42,722 nucleotides of DNA from Clostridiaceae bacterium (lineage in GTDB: Bacteria > Bacillota > Clostridia > DSM-8532): positions 1 through 42,722 of the forward strand of contig JAAYXD010000220.1 of NCBI GenBank assembly GCA_012516065.1. Reading direction: 5' to 3'. Of this stretch, positions 1 through 9,077 are shown in pieces. The position numbers and the translations under genes were made by a program. Numbering within the stretch: position 1 is the first letter of the stretch; each line of letters begins with the position of its first letter. A model generated the notes under the pieces. That model saw only the letters and a list, made by a program, of their open reading frames with translations. It searched no databases and had not been told where the DNA came from.

Positions 1-56
1 GTAGTATTATGTATAATTGTCGATTTCAATTAATTTAAAGAGCGGGGGTGTCATAG

Positions 57-395
57 GTGCAGTTATTGGTGCTGGTACTAAACCAGGTGGAAAAACTTGA
101 TGATCTTCTAAAAGGATTTATGAACAATGGCATAACAGGCGCTACAATTATAAACAGCACGGGAATGATAAAGGAATTGGCAAGCCATATGGAATATCAA
201 CCGATTTTCGGCTCATTCCTGATAAATATAAATTCAGATCGAAAGGAAAGCAAAACAATCTTTATCGTATTAAATGATAAACAGGTGGAAACAGCCCGAA
301 ATGTCATCCACGAAGTTATCGGCGACTTATCCAAACCCGACACGGCAGTTCTGTTTACTTTACCTGTTTCTTTTTCAGAAGGGATTGAGAAATAA
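57..395 (+). CDS. PII-like signalling protein (P-II family regulator-like)
   Basis: A 112-residue protein of the size and alternating strand/helix pattern of the PII superfamily (ferredoxin-like fold that forms trimers). Its N-terminus (QLLVLVLNQVEKLDDLLKGF) resembles the first strand and helix of PII, and the C-terminal half has the second strand-helix-strand (TIFIVLNDKQVETARNVI). It lacks the classical T-loop uridylylation signature, so it is not a canonical GlnB/GlnK. The GTG start directly follows an in-frame TAG, with a G-rich stretch at 44-49 as likely ribosome binding site. It ends 4 bases before the antiporter gene, so the two are probably co-transcribed. I infer that it binds a small effector (nucleotide or ion state) and gates the antiporter. 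The fold assignment is by eye; the ligand is unknown. Confidence 0.72.
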   Translation: MQLLVLVLNQVEKLDDLLKGFMNNGITGATIINSTGMIKELASHMEYQPIFGSFLININSDRKESKTIFIVLNDKQVETARNVIHEVIGDLSKPDTAVLFTLPVSFSEGIEK

Positions 396-399
396 GAAT

Positions 400-1572
400 A
401 TGGAACTGACAACTTTGTTTTATTTGGCTTTGATTTTATTATCAGGGTTAATTTTCGGCCGCGCAGTAAAACTCTTTAAATTGCCTAATGTTACCGGATA
501 TCTTCTTGCAGGGATAATCCTTGGTCCTTATTGTTTAAAAATATTATCGGCTGACATGGTTACCGCTCTGGAACTTGTATCTGAAATGGCTTTGGCATTC
601 ATAGCCTTTTCAATCGGCTCCGAATTCAAGCTTTCCTACCTGAAGAAAGTAGGGACCATGGTTATTGTTATTGCAGTTGTTGCCGCATCGCTTGCTGCGA
701 TTCTCGTGACAGTATCACTGATTATTATTGGTGTTGAATTTGAAATTGCGCTTCTCCTGGGCGCTATCGCTTCAGCTACTGCTCCGGCAGCAACAGTAAT
801 GGTAATAAAACAATACAACGCAAAAGGCCCCGTGACCGAATCGCTTTTAAGTGTTGTGGCAATAGATGATGCGGTAGCCATTATTCTGTTTGGACTTTCA
901 ACCGCAGTTGTAAATACAATGCAGCATCCCGGAGAATCCTCGACAGTAATGTCGATAGCCATGCCAATTATTGAAATCGCAGGCTCACTGGTATCAGGGG
1001 CTTTATTAGGACTTCTCTTTACCGTTCCCCTTAAGTATTTCAAAAAGGATTCGAACCGTCTGATAATTACTACAGGTTTTGTCTTTTTTGCATCCGCAAT
1101 TGCGTCTATGATAAATCTTTCCCCACTGCTGTTATGTATGAGCATGGGAGCAGTACTGGTTAACATAAGCGACAGTGCGGAATCTGTTTTTTCATTGGCT
1201 GACAGAGTGACATCACCGATTTATCTTATGTTTTTTGTAGTTTCAGGAGCCGATCTGAATATTTCAATATTGCCTGAACTCGGTTTTATCGGAATTGTAT
1301 ACATTGTTGCAAGGTTTATCGGAAAGGTTCTTGGTTCATATTTGGGTTCGGCAGTTACAAAAGCTCCCGCCGCGGTCAGAAAATATCTTGGGCTGACCTT
1401 GATACCGCAAGCCGGTGTTGCCATCGGGCTTTCATTAATCGCTTCACAGAGCCTGCCGATGTATGCCCAGTCTATTCGTACAGTTGTTTTATCAGCTACT
1501 TTTGTTTATGAATTGATTGGACCTGTTCTGACAAAAGTTTCTTTAAAGAAAGCCGGCGAAATATCGGAATAG
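400..1572 (+). CDS. CPA2-family cation:proton antiporter (Na+/H+ or K+/H+ exchanger)
   Basis: A 390-residue polytopic membrane protein with about a dozen hydrophobic segments. The N-terminal signature (LFKLPNVTGYLLAGIILGPY) and the mid-protein motif AIDDAVAIILFGL are typical of the CPA2 monovalent cation:proton antiporter core; the paired aspartates of AIDDA occupy the ion-binding position. There is no C-terminal RCK/TrkA-N domain, which fits regulation by the separate PII-like protein upstream. The ATG at 400 is preferred because the protein begins there with a hydrophobic helix (MELTTLFYLALILLSG); the longer open frame from 274 would overlap the upstream gene with non-membrane sequence. Which ion is exchanged cannot be told from sequence. 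Confidence 0.9.
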   Translation: MELTTLFYLALILLSGLIFGRAVKLFKLPNVTGYLLAGIILGPYCLKILSADMVTALELVSEMALAFIAFSIGSEFKLSYLKKVGTMVIVIAVVAASLAAILVTVSLIIIGVEFEIALLLGAIASATAPAATVMVIKQYNAKGPVTESLLSVVAIDDAVAIILFGLSTAVVNTMQHPGESSTVMSIAMPIIEIAGSLVSGALLGLLFTVPLKYFKKDSNRLIITTGFVFFASAIASMINLSPLLLCMSMGAVLVNISDSAESVFSLADRVTSPIYLMFFVVSGADLNISILPELGFIGIVYIVARFIGKVLGSYLGSAVTKAPAAVRKYLGLTLIPQAGVAIGLSLIASQSLPMYAQSIRTVVLSATFVYELIGPVLTKVSLKKAGEISE

Positions 1573-1623
1573 AACATGTCAATGAACTGATTAGACTGTT
1601 TGATCCGGTTAAAAGGCTTAAAA

Positions 1624-1662
1624 ATGCAGCCCCAATCCATAAAAATGAATTGAGGGCTGCAT
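1624..1662 (-). terminator. Intrinsic terminator of clpB (hairpin usable on both strands)
   Basis: The arms ATGCAGCCCCAAT (1624-1636) and ATTGAGGGCTGCAT (1649-1662) pair with a single bulged A. On the minus strand the hairpin is followed by ATTTTTAAG, so it fits the end of the clpB transcript. On the plus strand no good T-tract follows. Confidence 0.75.
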
Positions 1663-1674
1663 ATCTATGATAAA

Positions 1675-1699
1675 CCGCTGTCACAGCGGGAGGTTTTTT
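1675..1699 (+). terminator. Putative intrinsic terminator of the antiporter operon, overlapping the clpB 3' end
   Basis: CCGCTG (1675-1680) and CAGCGG (1684-1689) form a 6-bp stem with a 3-base loop, followed by GAGG and six T's on the plus strand. The loop is the complement of the clpB TGA stop codon, so the convergent genes share this DNA. The stem is short; a moderate call. Confidence 0.5.
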
Positions 1700-4284
1700 A
1701 CATCAAAAACGAGTTCTCCATTCGCCGCGTCAATAACCGCCGTATTTCCGTCGCGGATTTCACCGGATATGATTTTTCTGCCAATCTCGGTTTCGACAAT
1801 TTTCTGAATATAGCGCTTCAGCGGCCTAGCACCGTACGCGGGTGAATAGGATCTTTCCAGTATTACATCCTTTGCCTTTTCCGTTATGTCAAGACCTATC
1901 CTTCTCTCCTGCAGCCTCATTCTAAGCTCATTCAGTATCAGGTCGATAATTTTATACATGTCGTCCCTTCCGAGAGGCCTGAACAAAACGACTTCATCAA
2001 TACGGTTCAAAAACTCCGGTCTGAAATGAGCCTTCAACTGATCCATAACGGCATCCTTAACATCCCCGGGAATTTCCCCGTTTTCGGAAATAGCTTCAAG
2101 AAGAATGCTGCTGCCGATATTTGATGTCATAATAATGACGGTGTTCTTGAAGTTTACCGTTCTTCCCTGGCTGTCGGTAAGACGGCCGTCGTCGAGAAGC
2201 TGAAGCAGCACATGGAACACATCCGGATGGGCTTTTTCTATTTCATCAAAAAGAATAACCGAATACGGCTTGCGGCGTACGGCTTCGGTGAGCTGGCCGC
2301 CCTCCTCATATCCCACATATCCCGGAGGCGCTCCGATAAGGCGCGCTACCGAATGTTTCTCCATATACTCGCTCATATCTATCCGGATCATGTTTTCCTC
2401 ACTGTCAAAAAGGGCTTCCGACAGCGCTTTCGCGAGTTCGGTCTTTCCTACGCCCGTAGGACCGAGGAAAAGAAATGAGCCTATCGGCTTTCTGAGATCC
2501 TTTAAACCGGCACGCGCCCTTAATACCGCGTCGGACACGGCCCTGACGGCTTCATCCTGACCGACAACACGCTTATGCAGCAGGTTTTCAAGGTTCAGCA
2601 GCTTTTCCTTCTCTTCCTCAACAAGTTTTGTTACAGGAATGCCCGTCCATTTCGAAACGATTTCGGCTATTTCCTGTTCCGTCACCTCTTCTTTCAATAG
2701 CTGCCTGTCAAGACTTGCCTGGCGTCTTTTATATTCCTCCATTTCTTTTTCAAGTTCGGGAAGCCTCCCGTGTTTCAATTTCGCAAGCGTCTCAAGATCA
2801 TATTCCCGTTCCGCTTTTTCAATGTCGCGTTTAACCTGCTCTATTTCCTCTTTCAGCATTTTTTCCTTCCGGATAAAGCTCTTTTCCATCTCCCACTGAG
2901 CTTTCATGTTGTCGGCCTCTTCCTTAAGCCGCTGGATCTCCTGCCTTATCAGCTCCATTCTTTCTTTCGACGCTTTGTCTTCCTCTTTGGACAGCACCTG
3001 GAGCTCTATCTCGTACTGCATTATCCTGCGGTTTATTTCATCAAGTTCATACGGCATGCTGTCAATTTCCATGCGGAGCATTGAAGCCGCTTCATCCATT
3101 AAGTCTATGGCTTTATCCGGAAGGAAACGGTCCGTTATATACCGGTTTGACAAAACCGCGCACGCGATAATCGCATTGTCGGTAATGCGCACGCCGTGAT
3201 GTATTTCAAACCGTTCCTTAAGGCCTCTGAGAATTGATATCGTATCCTCAACCGTCGGTTGATCCACGATAACCGGCTGGAACCTTCTTTCAAGAGCGGC
3301 GTCTTTTTCGATATATTTTCGGTATTCATCCAATGTTGTCGCGCCTATGCAGTGAAGTTCACCGCGCGCAAGCATCGGCTTCAGGATATTCCCGGCATCC
3401 ATCGCGCCGTCGGTCCTGCCTGCCCCGACAATCGTGTGAAGCTCATCAATAAACAGTATTATGCGGCCTTCCGACTGCGCGATTTCCTTCAGCACCGCCT
3501 TCAGCCGCTCCTCAAACTCTCCCCTGAATTTAGCCCCGGCTATCAGCGCACCCATATCAAGCGCGAATATGGTCTTGTCTTTCAGACCTTCCGGAACATC
3601 GCCTTTCAGTATTCTCTGTGCAAGCCCTTCCGCTATCGCGGTTTTACCCACACCCGGCTCGCCGATCAAAACGGGGTTGTTTTTCGTACGGCGTGAAAGA
3701 ATGCGTATGACACGGCGGATTTCCTGATCCCTTCCTATTACCGGATCAAGTTTGCCGCTCCTTGCAAGTTCAACAAGATCGCGGCCGTATTTCTGAAGCG
3801 CTTCGTACCCTTCCTCGGGGTTTTTGCTCGTCACCCTTTCGCCGCCGCGTACTTTGGTAAGCGCGGACAGCAGTTTTTCCCGGTCGATTCCGTAGACTGC
3901 AAACAGCCGGCTTGACGGAGTATTCCTTTCGGCAAGCATTACAAGATAAATATGCTCGACGCTGACATACTCATCCTTGAAACGCTTTGCCTCATCTTCG
4001 GCTTTTATGAGTATTTGGTTAAAGCGCCTCGTAGCGTAAACATTATCAACAGCGGTGCCATAAACCCTCGGCAGCTTGTCCAGGATCTGCTCCAGATCCC
4101 TTTTCAAAAACCCGGGATCGGCGCCGCATAACTGCACAAGTTTCGGTATCAGTCCATCTTCCTGATCGATAAGCGCCAGATGCAGGTGTTCACCGTCAAC
4201 CTGCTGGTGGTCATATTTTATTGCAAGCTGCTGTGCCTGGACAACAGCTTCCTGTGCCTTATCGGTAAATTTCTCGAATTTCAT
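1681..4284 (-). CDS. clpB: ATP-dependent chaperone ClpB
   Basis: 867 residues, full length for ClpB. Order: N-terminal Clp repeat domain (1-145); first AAA+ module with Walker A GEPGVGKT at 208-215 and Walker B ILFIDE at 276-281; the long coiled-coil middle domain (about 410-530) that separates ClpB from ClpA/ClpC; second AAA+ module with Walker A GPTGVGKT at 608-615. ClpB is a hexameric cytosolic disaggregase that threads aggregated proteins in cooperation with DnaK/DnaJ/GrpE. The ATG is supported by GGAGGGAG about 8 bases upstream. It lies 82 bases after the J-domain gene and probably shares the CtsR-controlled promoter at 5313-5342. No IGF/IGL-type ClpP-docking loop was noticed, as expected for ClpB. 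Confidence 0.97.
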   Translation of the reverse strand: MKFEKFTDKAQEAVVQAQQLAIKYDHQQVDGEHLHLALIDQEDGLIPKLVQLCGADPGFLKRDLEQILDKLPRVYGTAVDNVYATRRFNQILIKAEDEAKRFKDEYVSVEHIYLVMLAERNTPSSRLFAVYGIDREKLLSALTKVRGGERVTSKNPEEGYEALQKYGRDLVELARSGKLDPVIGRDQEIRRVIRILSRRTKNNPVLIGEPGVGKTAIAEGLAQRILKGDVPEGLKDKTIFALDMGALIAGAKFRGEFEERLKAVLKEIAQSEGRIILFIDELHTIVGAGRTDGAMDAGNILKPMLARGELHCIGATTLDEYRKYIEKDAALERRFQPVIVDQPTVEDTISILRGLKERFEIHHGVRITDNAIIACAVLSNRYITDRFLPDKAIDLMDEAASMLRMEIDSMPYELDEINRRIMQYEIELQVLSKEEDKASKERMELIRQEIQRLKEEADNMKAQWEMEKSFIRKEKMLKEEIEQVKRDIEKAEREYDLETLAKLKHGRLPELEKEMEEYKRRQASLDRQLLKEEVTEQEIAEIVSKWTGIPVTKLVEEEKEKLLNLENLLHKRVVGQDEAVRAVSDAVLRARAGLKDLRKPIGSFLFLGPTGVGKTELAKALSEALFDSEENMIRIDMSEYMEKHSVARLIGAPPGYVGYEEGGQLTEAVRRKPYSVILFDEIEKAHPDVFHVLLQLLDDGRLTDSQGRTVNFKNTVIIMTSNIGSSILLEAISENGEIPGDVKDAVMDQLKAHFRPEFLNRIDEVVLFRPLGRDDMYKIIDLILNELRMRLQERRIGLDITEKAKDVILERSYSPAYGARPLKRYIQKIVETEIGRKIISGEIRDGNTAVIDAANGELVFDVKNLPL

Positions 4285-4366
4285 ATTTTCGCTCCCTCCA
4301 AGTATCCGTCAGAACAATTTTGTCATCAGCATAAATGCGTACAAATCATAATGACCGCTGCGGTTA

Positions 4367-5269
4367 TCATGTATTTTTCAACATCTCGTAAAGTCTCCGC
4401 TGCTCGGCGGTCAATACTTTCGGATTCACTATTTTGATCAGTATATACAAATCACCGCGTTTGCCGCCGGGTTTCCCGTAACCCTTGCCCGAAATGCGTA
4501 TTTTCTGGTCGGTTTGTATGCCCGGCGGTATTTTTACAAGCATCTGCCCGTCGGGAGCCGATACCTTTATTTCTCCCCCAAGGGCAGCCACCCACGGGTA
4601 TACATCCGCCTTTTGAATCAGGTCGTTCCCATCAAGCTTATATTTCCCTTCCTTAAATCGTATTACAATGTACATGTCGCCGTTCGGGCCGCCGCCTATT
4701 CCGGGGTTGCCCTGGCCAGCAAGCTTGATCTTTCCGCCTTCGGGAATTCCCTGTGGTATTTTTACCGTAAGCGTCTTTACACCGGATTCCGTCCGGATGC
4801 TGAAAGTTTTTTCACTTCCCGCCATTCCTTCCTCCGGCGTTATATGCATCTCGGCTTCTATATCGTCGCCGCGGAAGCTGCGCTGTCCGCCCGTAAAACC
4901 CGTATTGAACCCGCGCATGCTGCCGAAAAGCTCATCGAGATCTATCCCGCCGTCGCCGAAAAACATATTAAAAAAGTCACTGAAACCGCTGTGCGTTGTT
5001 CTATATTGATAATGCCTGAACTGGGACGGATCAAAATCCATGCCGTTTCTGAAGTTTACGCCGAACTGGTCATACTTTCTGCGCTTTTCCGGATCACCCA
5101 AAACCTCGTAAGCTTCATTGACCTCTTTAAACTTCTCTTCGGCCTTTTTGTCGCCGGGGTTCGCGTCGGGATGATATTTCTTCGCAAGCTTACGGTAGCT
5201 TTTTTTTATTTCGTCCTGCGTCGCGTTCTTATCAACGCCAAGGATTTTATAGTAGTCCCTGTACTGCAT
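4367..5269 (-). CDS. Type II J-domain co-chaperone (CbpA/DnaJ-like, no zinc finger)
   Basis: 300 residues. The J-domain is at 1-70 with the HPD motif at 33-35 ([10 protein letters not shown]), then a Gly/Phe-rich linker (about 75-125), then two C-terminal beta-sandwich substrate-binding domains. The four CxxCxGxG zinc motifs of true DnaJ are absent, so this is a type II protein of the CbpA kind. J-proteins stimulate the DnaK ATPase and deliver clients. It sits immediately upstream of clpB on the same strand, suggesting that this J-protein feeds the DnaK-ClpB disaggregation pathway. The start is supported by GGAGG (5276-5280 region) upstream of the ATG, and expression by the CtsR operator just beyond it. 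Confidence 0.93.
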   Translation of the reverse strand: MQYRDYYKILGVDKNATQDEIKKSYRKLAKKYHPDANPGDKKAEEKFKEVNEAYEVLGDPEKRRKYDQFGVNFRNGMDFDPSQFRHYQYRTTHSGFSDFFNMFFGDGGIDLDELFGSMRGFNTGFTGGQRSFRGDDIEAEMHITPEEGMAGSEKTFSIRTESGVKTLTVKIPQGIPEGGKIKLAGQGNPGIGGGPNGDMYIVIRFKEGKYKLDGNDLIQKADVYPWVAALGGEIKVSAPDGQMLVKIPPGIQTDQKIRISGKGYGKPGGKRGDLYILIKIVNPKVLTAEQRRLYEMLKNT

Positions 5270-5287
5270 TGATTATCCTCCATCGAC

Positions 5288-5304
5288 TTTGACTATCTTT
5301 GACT
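5288..5304 (-). promoter_or_regulatory. CtsR operator
   Basis: On the minus strand the sequence reads AGTCAAAGATAGTCAAA, a perfect match to the known CtsR heptanucleotide direct repeat RGTCAAA-NAN-RGTCAAA. It lies between the -10 box (5313-5318) and the ribosome binding site of the J-protein gene, covering the expected transcription start, so bound CtsR should block initiation. ctsR itself is not in this window. Confidence 0.88.
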
Positions 5305-5312
5305 TTAGCTTA

Positions 5313-5342
5313 ATTATAACAAATTTTGCCCTGGTAAATCAA
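5313..5342 (-). promoter_or_regulatory. Sigma-A promoter of the J-protein/clpB operon
   Basis: Minus strand: -35 TTGATT (5337-5342), 18-base spacer, -10 TATAAT (5313-5318). The CtsR operator follows directly downstream. The fit of promoter and operator makes both calls stronger. Confidence 0.8.
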
Positions 5343-5448
5343 TAATTATTTTGTTTATTTTTATTTTTTAATAAATAAGGGCATTTTATTTAATGAGCAG
5401 TAATATAAATATGATTCGGCAGGCAAATCACCGCACGTTTACACAGGA

Positions 5449-5523
5449 TAATATTTGATTCCGGACCGGCGCACAATGATAACCGGAAGCTTACGGATTT
5501 GGCGCTTAGCGAATCAAATATTA
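5449..5523 (+). promoter_or_regulatory. Long inverted repeat in the glgC leader region (function unknown)
   Basis: TAATATTTGATTC (5449-5461) and GAATCAAATATTA (5511-5523) are perfect 13-bp inverted arms around a 49-base loop that has further short complementary pieces (GCGC at 5469-5472 and 5502-5505; TTCCGG at 5459-5464 with CCGGAA at 5483-5488). The 3' arm overlaps a second small hairpin, ATTAAC (5520-5525) with GTTAAT (5532-5537), just before the glgC ribosome binding site. The two folds cannot form together. It could be a leader RNA switch or a protein operator. The rest of 5343-5448 shows only AT-rich sequence with no convincing plus-strand promoter. Confidence 0.55.
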
Positions 5524-5560
5524 ACTATCGCGTTAATAAAGAAGGAAGGCAAGAGATAAA

Positions 5561-6841
5561 ATGGCGAAAGAAATAATAGCCCTTATTTTAGCCGGGGGAG
5601 AAGGAAGCAGGCTTGGGGTCCTGTCGAAACTTCTTGCTAAACCCGCTGTTTTGTACGGCGGGAAATACCGCATTATTGATTTTACCCTGAGCAACTGCAT
5701 AAACTCCGGGATCGATACAGTCGGTGTACTTACGCAGTACCGGCCGCTTCAGTTGAACCATCATATAGGGATTGGAAAGCCGTGGGACCTGGACAGGATG
5801 AACGGCGGCGTAACGATACTGTCCCCGTTTACAAAACAGCATAAGGGCGAATGGTACTCCGGCAGCGCCGACGCGGTGTACCAGAATATTCATTACGTTG
5901 AAGAGCAGGGTGCCGAAAACGTTATTATTCTTTCCGGAGATCATGTATATAAAATGAATTACTCGCTGATGCTGGACTTTCACAAAAAAAACAACGCCGA
6001 TGCCACTATTTCCGTAATAAACGTCAAGCCCGAAGAAGCAAGCCGGTATGGAATAATGAGCACCACGGATGACGGCAAAATATACGAATTCGAGGAAAAA
6101 CCGGCAAATCCGAAAAGTACGCTCGCGTCGATGGGCGTTTACCTGTTCAAATGGCCGGTACTTAAAGAACTCCTTGTTTCGGATCACCAGAACGAACAAT
6201 CCGAGCATGACTTCGGCAAAAACATTATACCGATGCTTGTGCAGGAAAAAAGGAGTATATGGGCATATCCGTTTTCGGGATACTGGCGGGATGTCGGGAC
6301 AATCCAGTCATACTGGGAATCGAACATGGATCTTGTAACAAGGGTTCCTCAATTCAACCTGTTTGATCCGTTTTGGAAAATCTATACGCCTAACCCTGTA
6401 AAACCCGCGCATTATATAAGCGATACCGGCCATGTCACCCGATCAATTATCGCGGAAGGCTGCATGATATACGGGCATGTCAGGAATTCCGTCATCTTCC
6501 CGGGCGTCGTCATTGAAAAAAGCGCGCTCATTGAAGACTCAATTATAATGTCGAACAGTGTTGTAAAATCATGCTCGCATATTCGCCGCACAATTGTCGG
6601 CGAAAAAACAACGATAGGCTCGAACGTCGCAACGGGCGTGGGCGAATTTGCCGAAAGCAGGTATAACAGCAAGGTTTACCAGACCGAAATAACCGTAATC
6701 GGTTCCTGCTCATATATACCCGACAATACGGTTATAGGCTGCAATGTCGCTATTGACAACCATGTTACCGCAGATGATTTCACATCTTCCGAAATTCCAT
6801 CGGGTTCATTCATAATGAAGGGAGATGAGTACGGTGCATAA
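5561..6841 (+). CDS. glgC: Glucose-1-phosphate adenylyltransferase, catalytic subunit GlgC
   Basis: 426 residues. Converts glucose-1-phosphate and ATP to ADP-glucose and pyrophosphate, the committed step of bacterial glycogen synthesis. The N-terminal nucleotidyltransferase loop AGGEGSRL (about 12-19) is intact, followed by the [18 protein letters not shown] segment; the last third is a left-handed beta-helix with hexapeptide-like repeats. GAAGGAAGG upstream supports the ATG. The stop overlaps the beginning of glgD, and the two products are known in Firmicutes to form a GlgC-GlgD hetero-oligomer. No glycogen synthase (glgA) or branching enzyme is in the window. Confidence 0.96.
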   Translation: MAKEIIALILAGGEGSRLGVLSKLLAKPAVLYGGKYRIIDFTLSNCINSGIDTVGVLTQYRPLQLNHHIGIGKPWDLDRMNGGVTILSPFTKQHKGEWYSGSADAVYQNIHYVEEQGAENVIILSGDHVYKMNYSLMLDFHKKNNADATISVINVKPEEASRYGIMSTTDDGKIYEFEEKPANPKSTLASMGVYLFKWPVLKELLVSDHQNEQSEHDFGKNIIPMLVQEKRSIWAYPFSGYWRDVGTIQSYWESNMDLVTRVPQFNLFDPFWKIYTPNPVKPAHYISDTGHVTRSIIAEGCMIYGHVRNSVIFPGVVIEKSALIEDSIIMSNSVVKSCSHIRRTIVGEKTTIGSNVATGVGEFAESRYNSKVYQTEITVIGSCSYIPDNTVIGCNVAIDNHVTADDFTSSEIPSGSFIMKGDEYGA

Positions 6842-7955
6842 CACTATGGGGATAATATTAACGGGAGGAAAGAACAACAGGCTGAAGGAATTATCGCTCG
6901 AACGCTCAATCTCGGCGGTGCCTTTCGGCGGAAAATACAGGGCGATTGATTTCGCGCTTTCAAACATGGTAAATTCGGGGATTCGCAATATAGGCATACC
7001 AACCCAGTACAACTTTCGCTCACTGATGGATCACCTCGGTTCAGGAAAGGAATGGGATCTCGACAGAAAAAACGACGGGCTTTTTATCTTCCCTCCGTAC
7101 CTGTCCGAATACAGTTCCGGGTGGTACAGGGGAACGGCCGACGCAATGTACAGCAACATTACCTTTCTTAAACGCAGCAATGAGGAATTTGTCGTTATAA
7201 ACCAGGGGTACGCAGTCTACAACATGATTTACAATGATATGCTCGAGCAGCATGTCGACAAGGATGCGGATATCACAATAGCATGCCGGTATATGCATGA
7301 TTTCAGCCAGGAAGAACTGACGCACCTCGGGATAATCGAAAGGGACAGCGAACAGCGCATTATTGATTTCCAGGAAAAACCGCTAAACCCGAAAGGCAAT
7401 TTTGCCTCCATGGGCATTTATATTTTAAAGAGGAAACTGCTGATCTCGCTTCTTGAAGAAAGCGCTGCGCACGGTTATTTCGAATTTGTAAAAGACATAT
7501 TGATAAAAAAGCTCAACGAACTGCGCCTATACGCGTATGAATTCAAAGGATACTGGAGGCCATTAACGACAATCCAGCTGTATTACCGCGCCAACATGGA
7601 GCTTTTGAACCCCGAAGTCCGGTACGAATTGTTTGTTAAGAACGGCAAAATCTTTACAAAGGTAAAGGACGAACCCCCCGCGAAGTATAATGAGGAAGCT
7701 GTCGTAAAAAACTCAATCATAGCTGACGGCTGTATAATTGAAGGCCATGTCGAAAACAGCATCATATTCAGGGGTGTTAAAATCAAAAAAGGGGCGGCAG
7801 TTAAAAACAGCATAATTATGCAGGGCTCGATTGTGGGTGAGAACGCGTCGCTTGATAACTGCATACTTGATAAAAATGTGATCATAAGCCTTGGGAAACA
7901 GCTTAACGGCGACCCGAACTGGCCGTTAATTGTAGGCAAGGGCGTTACCGTATAG
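6834..7955 (+). CDS. glgD: Glucose-1-phosphate adenylyltransferase regulatory subunit GlgD
   Basis: A GlgC paralogue (373 residues from this start) with the same fold: [15 protein letters not shown] near the N-terminus and a C-terminal beta-helix ([20 protein letters not shown]). The catalytic loop is altered to TGGKNNRL, compared with AGGEGSRL in GlgC, which fits the known non-catalytic role of GlgD as a partner that raises GlgC activity. Start choice: an ATG at 6825 lies directly against the AAGGGAG ribosome binding site (6818-6824), so GTG 6834, 9 bases after it and in the same frame, is more likely; ATG 6846 is also possible. The gene overlaps the glgC end, suggesting coupled translation and equal amounts. 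It ends 6 bases from the convergent patatin gene. Confidence 0.93.
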   Translation: MHNTMGIILTGGKNNRLKELSLERSISAVPFGGKYRAIDFALSNMVNSGIRNIGIPTQYNFRSLMDHLGSGKEWDLDRKNDGLFIFPPYLSEYSSGWYRGTADAMYSNITFLKRSNEEFVVINQGYAVYNMIYNDMLEQHVDKDADITIACRYMHDFSQEELTHLGIIERDSEQRIIDFQEKPLNPKGNFASMGIYILKRKLLISLLEESAAHGYFEFVKDILIKKLNELRLYAYEFKGYWRPLTTIQLYYRANMELLNPEVRYELFVKNGKIFTKVKDEPPAKYNEEAVVKNSIIADGCIIEGHVENSIIFRGVKIKKGAAVKNSIIMQGSIVGENASLDNCILDKNVIISLGKQLNGDPNWPLIVGKGVTV

Positions 7956-7961
7956 ATGCGG

Positions 7962-8978
7962 TCATGCCTGCGCTATCTCCCGCACGAGGTTTTTTGCAGC
8001 TTCATCGTGCAGATAAAGCATTTCATACGCTTTATCGCGTAGGTAGTTCAGGTTTTCATCACTCCCGTCGTCCATTGCTCCTTTTCCCTTGTCAAGATTA
8101 ATGTCAAATCTGTACAGGTTCACTTTCGGCAGCTTTTTCAGCATATGGTTCGTGCTGATCCTCTGCCCGTCCCCGACGGCCGTTATAAGCGGGACGTTAA
8201 GCCACGGCGCTATCCAGTTGAAAAACCCCCATCTTTTGATGGATTCGGTTTTATACTGCTCCGTTCTTATACCCGTACCGAGTGAAAGAATTACATATTC
8301 ATCGCACCGGTATATCTTGCGGGCCTCGATAAGCGCACTGAGCGAAGGGTTAATGCAGAAAATCCCGCCGTCGACAAGACAGAAATCCGTACCGTTCTGC
8401 CCGAGGCTATTCACATATGCCGGCGAGAAATACGTCGGTACGGCCGACGTTGACAACGCGGCATCCGTCATAAAGAAATCCTGGTCTTCATCTCCTCCCG
8501 CAAAGGCAGGTCTTTTTTTAATAAACACAGGCTGCATTGTTTTCATATCAAACGATGTAATCAGCAAATTGGTCAAAGCCTGCTTAACCTTGCATTCTTT
8601 GAAAATATCGTACAATACTTTCCTGAGCGGTTCCGAGCTGTATTTGCTTGTAAAAAGCTGTCTTATGACCTTGATTGCTTTATGCGTGCCGCCGGGGAAA
8701 ACTACGCTGCCCAGCGTTTCATACAAAAGCGGAAGGTTTTGAGGTTTTACGCCGCCGTCCGGATCGTAAATATTCCCATCTTTCTTATATAAAGGTACGC
8801 TAAGGGCAAGAGCAATGAGACCGCCCGTTGATGTCCCGGCAATCAAATCGAATATCCGGTGGAAAGGCTCGTTAATATTCCTCTTTTGCAGCATATCTTT
8901 CAGGGACGCAAGGAAGATCGACGGAATTATGCCTCTGATCCCGCCGCCGTCTATCGAAAGAATAAAACATTTACGCAA
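7962..8978 (-). CDS. Patatin-like phospholipase
   Basis: 338 residues. It has all patatin hallmarks: the glycine-rich oxyanion loop DGGGIRG near residue 10, the nucleophile elbow GTSTGG (GxSxG), and the catalytic Asp in VDGG. These proteins are Ser-Asp dyad lipid acyl hydrolases. There is no signal peptide, so it is probably cytosolic or membrane-peripheral. The start is a TTG with GGAGAG just upstream; no ATG is available near the conserved N-terminus. It lies 99 bases after the MATE gene on the same strand. The fold is like CapV of CBASS immunity, but no cyclic-nucleotide synthase is nearby, so a housekeeping or lipid-remodelling role is as likely. Confidence 0.9.
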   Translation of the reverse strand: MRKCFILSIDGGGIRGIIPSIFLASLKDMLQKRNINEPFHRIFDLIAGTSTGGLIALALSVPLYKKDGNIYDPDGGVKPQNLPLLYETLGSVVFPGGTHKAIKVIRQLFTSKYSSEPLRKVLYDIFKECKVKQALTNLLITSFDMKTMQPVFIKKRPAFAGGDEDQDFFMTDAALSTSAVPTYFSPAYVNSLGQNGTDFCLVDGGIFCINPSLSALIEARKIYRCDEYVILSLGTGIRTEQYKTESIKRWGFFNWIAPWLNVPLITAVGDGQRISTNHMLKKLPKVNLYRFDINLDKGKGAMDDGSDENLNYLRDKAYEMLYLHDEAAKNLVREIAQA

Positions 8979-9077
8979 GGCTGCTCTCCACGATTTAATG
9001 CTTCCGTTTATATATTATGACGGAACGTCGGATTTTAGATTTTGTTTTTTTGAAAGAGGCACATATACGTCAGCCGG

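Noticed and set aside
274-399. Longer antiporter start at 274
   Set aside because: The added 42 residues lie inside the PII-like gene in another frame and do not resemble the family; ATG 400 begins with a membrane helix.
4514-5272. Long plus-strand open frame (252 codons) opposite the J-protein gene
   Set aside because: It is antisense to a clear DnaJ-family gene, has no recognisable motif or ribosome binding site, and its composition is that of a codon shadow.
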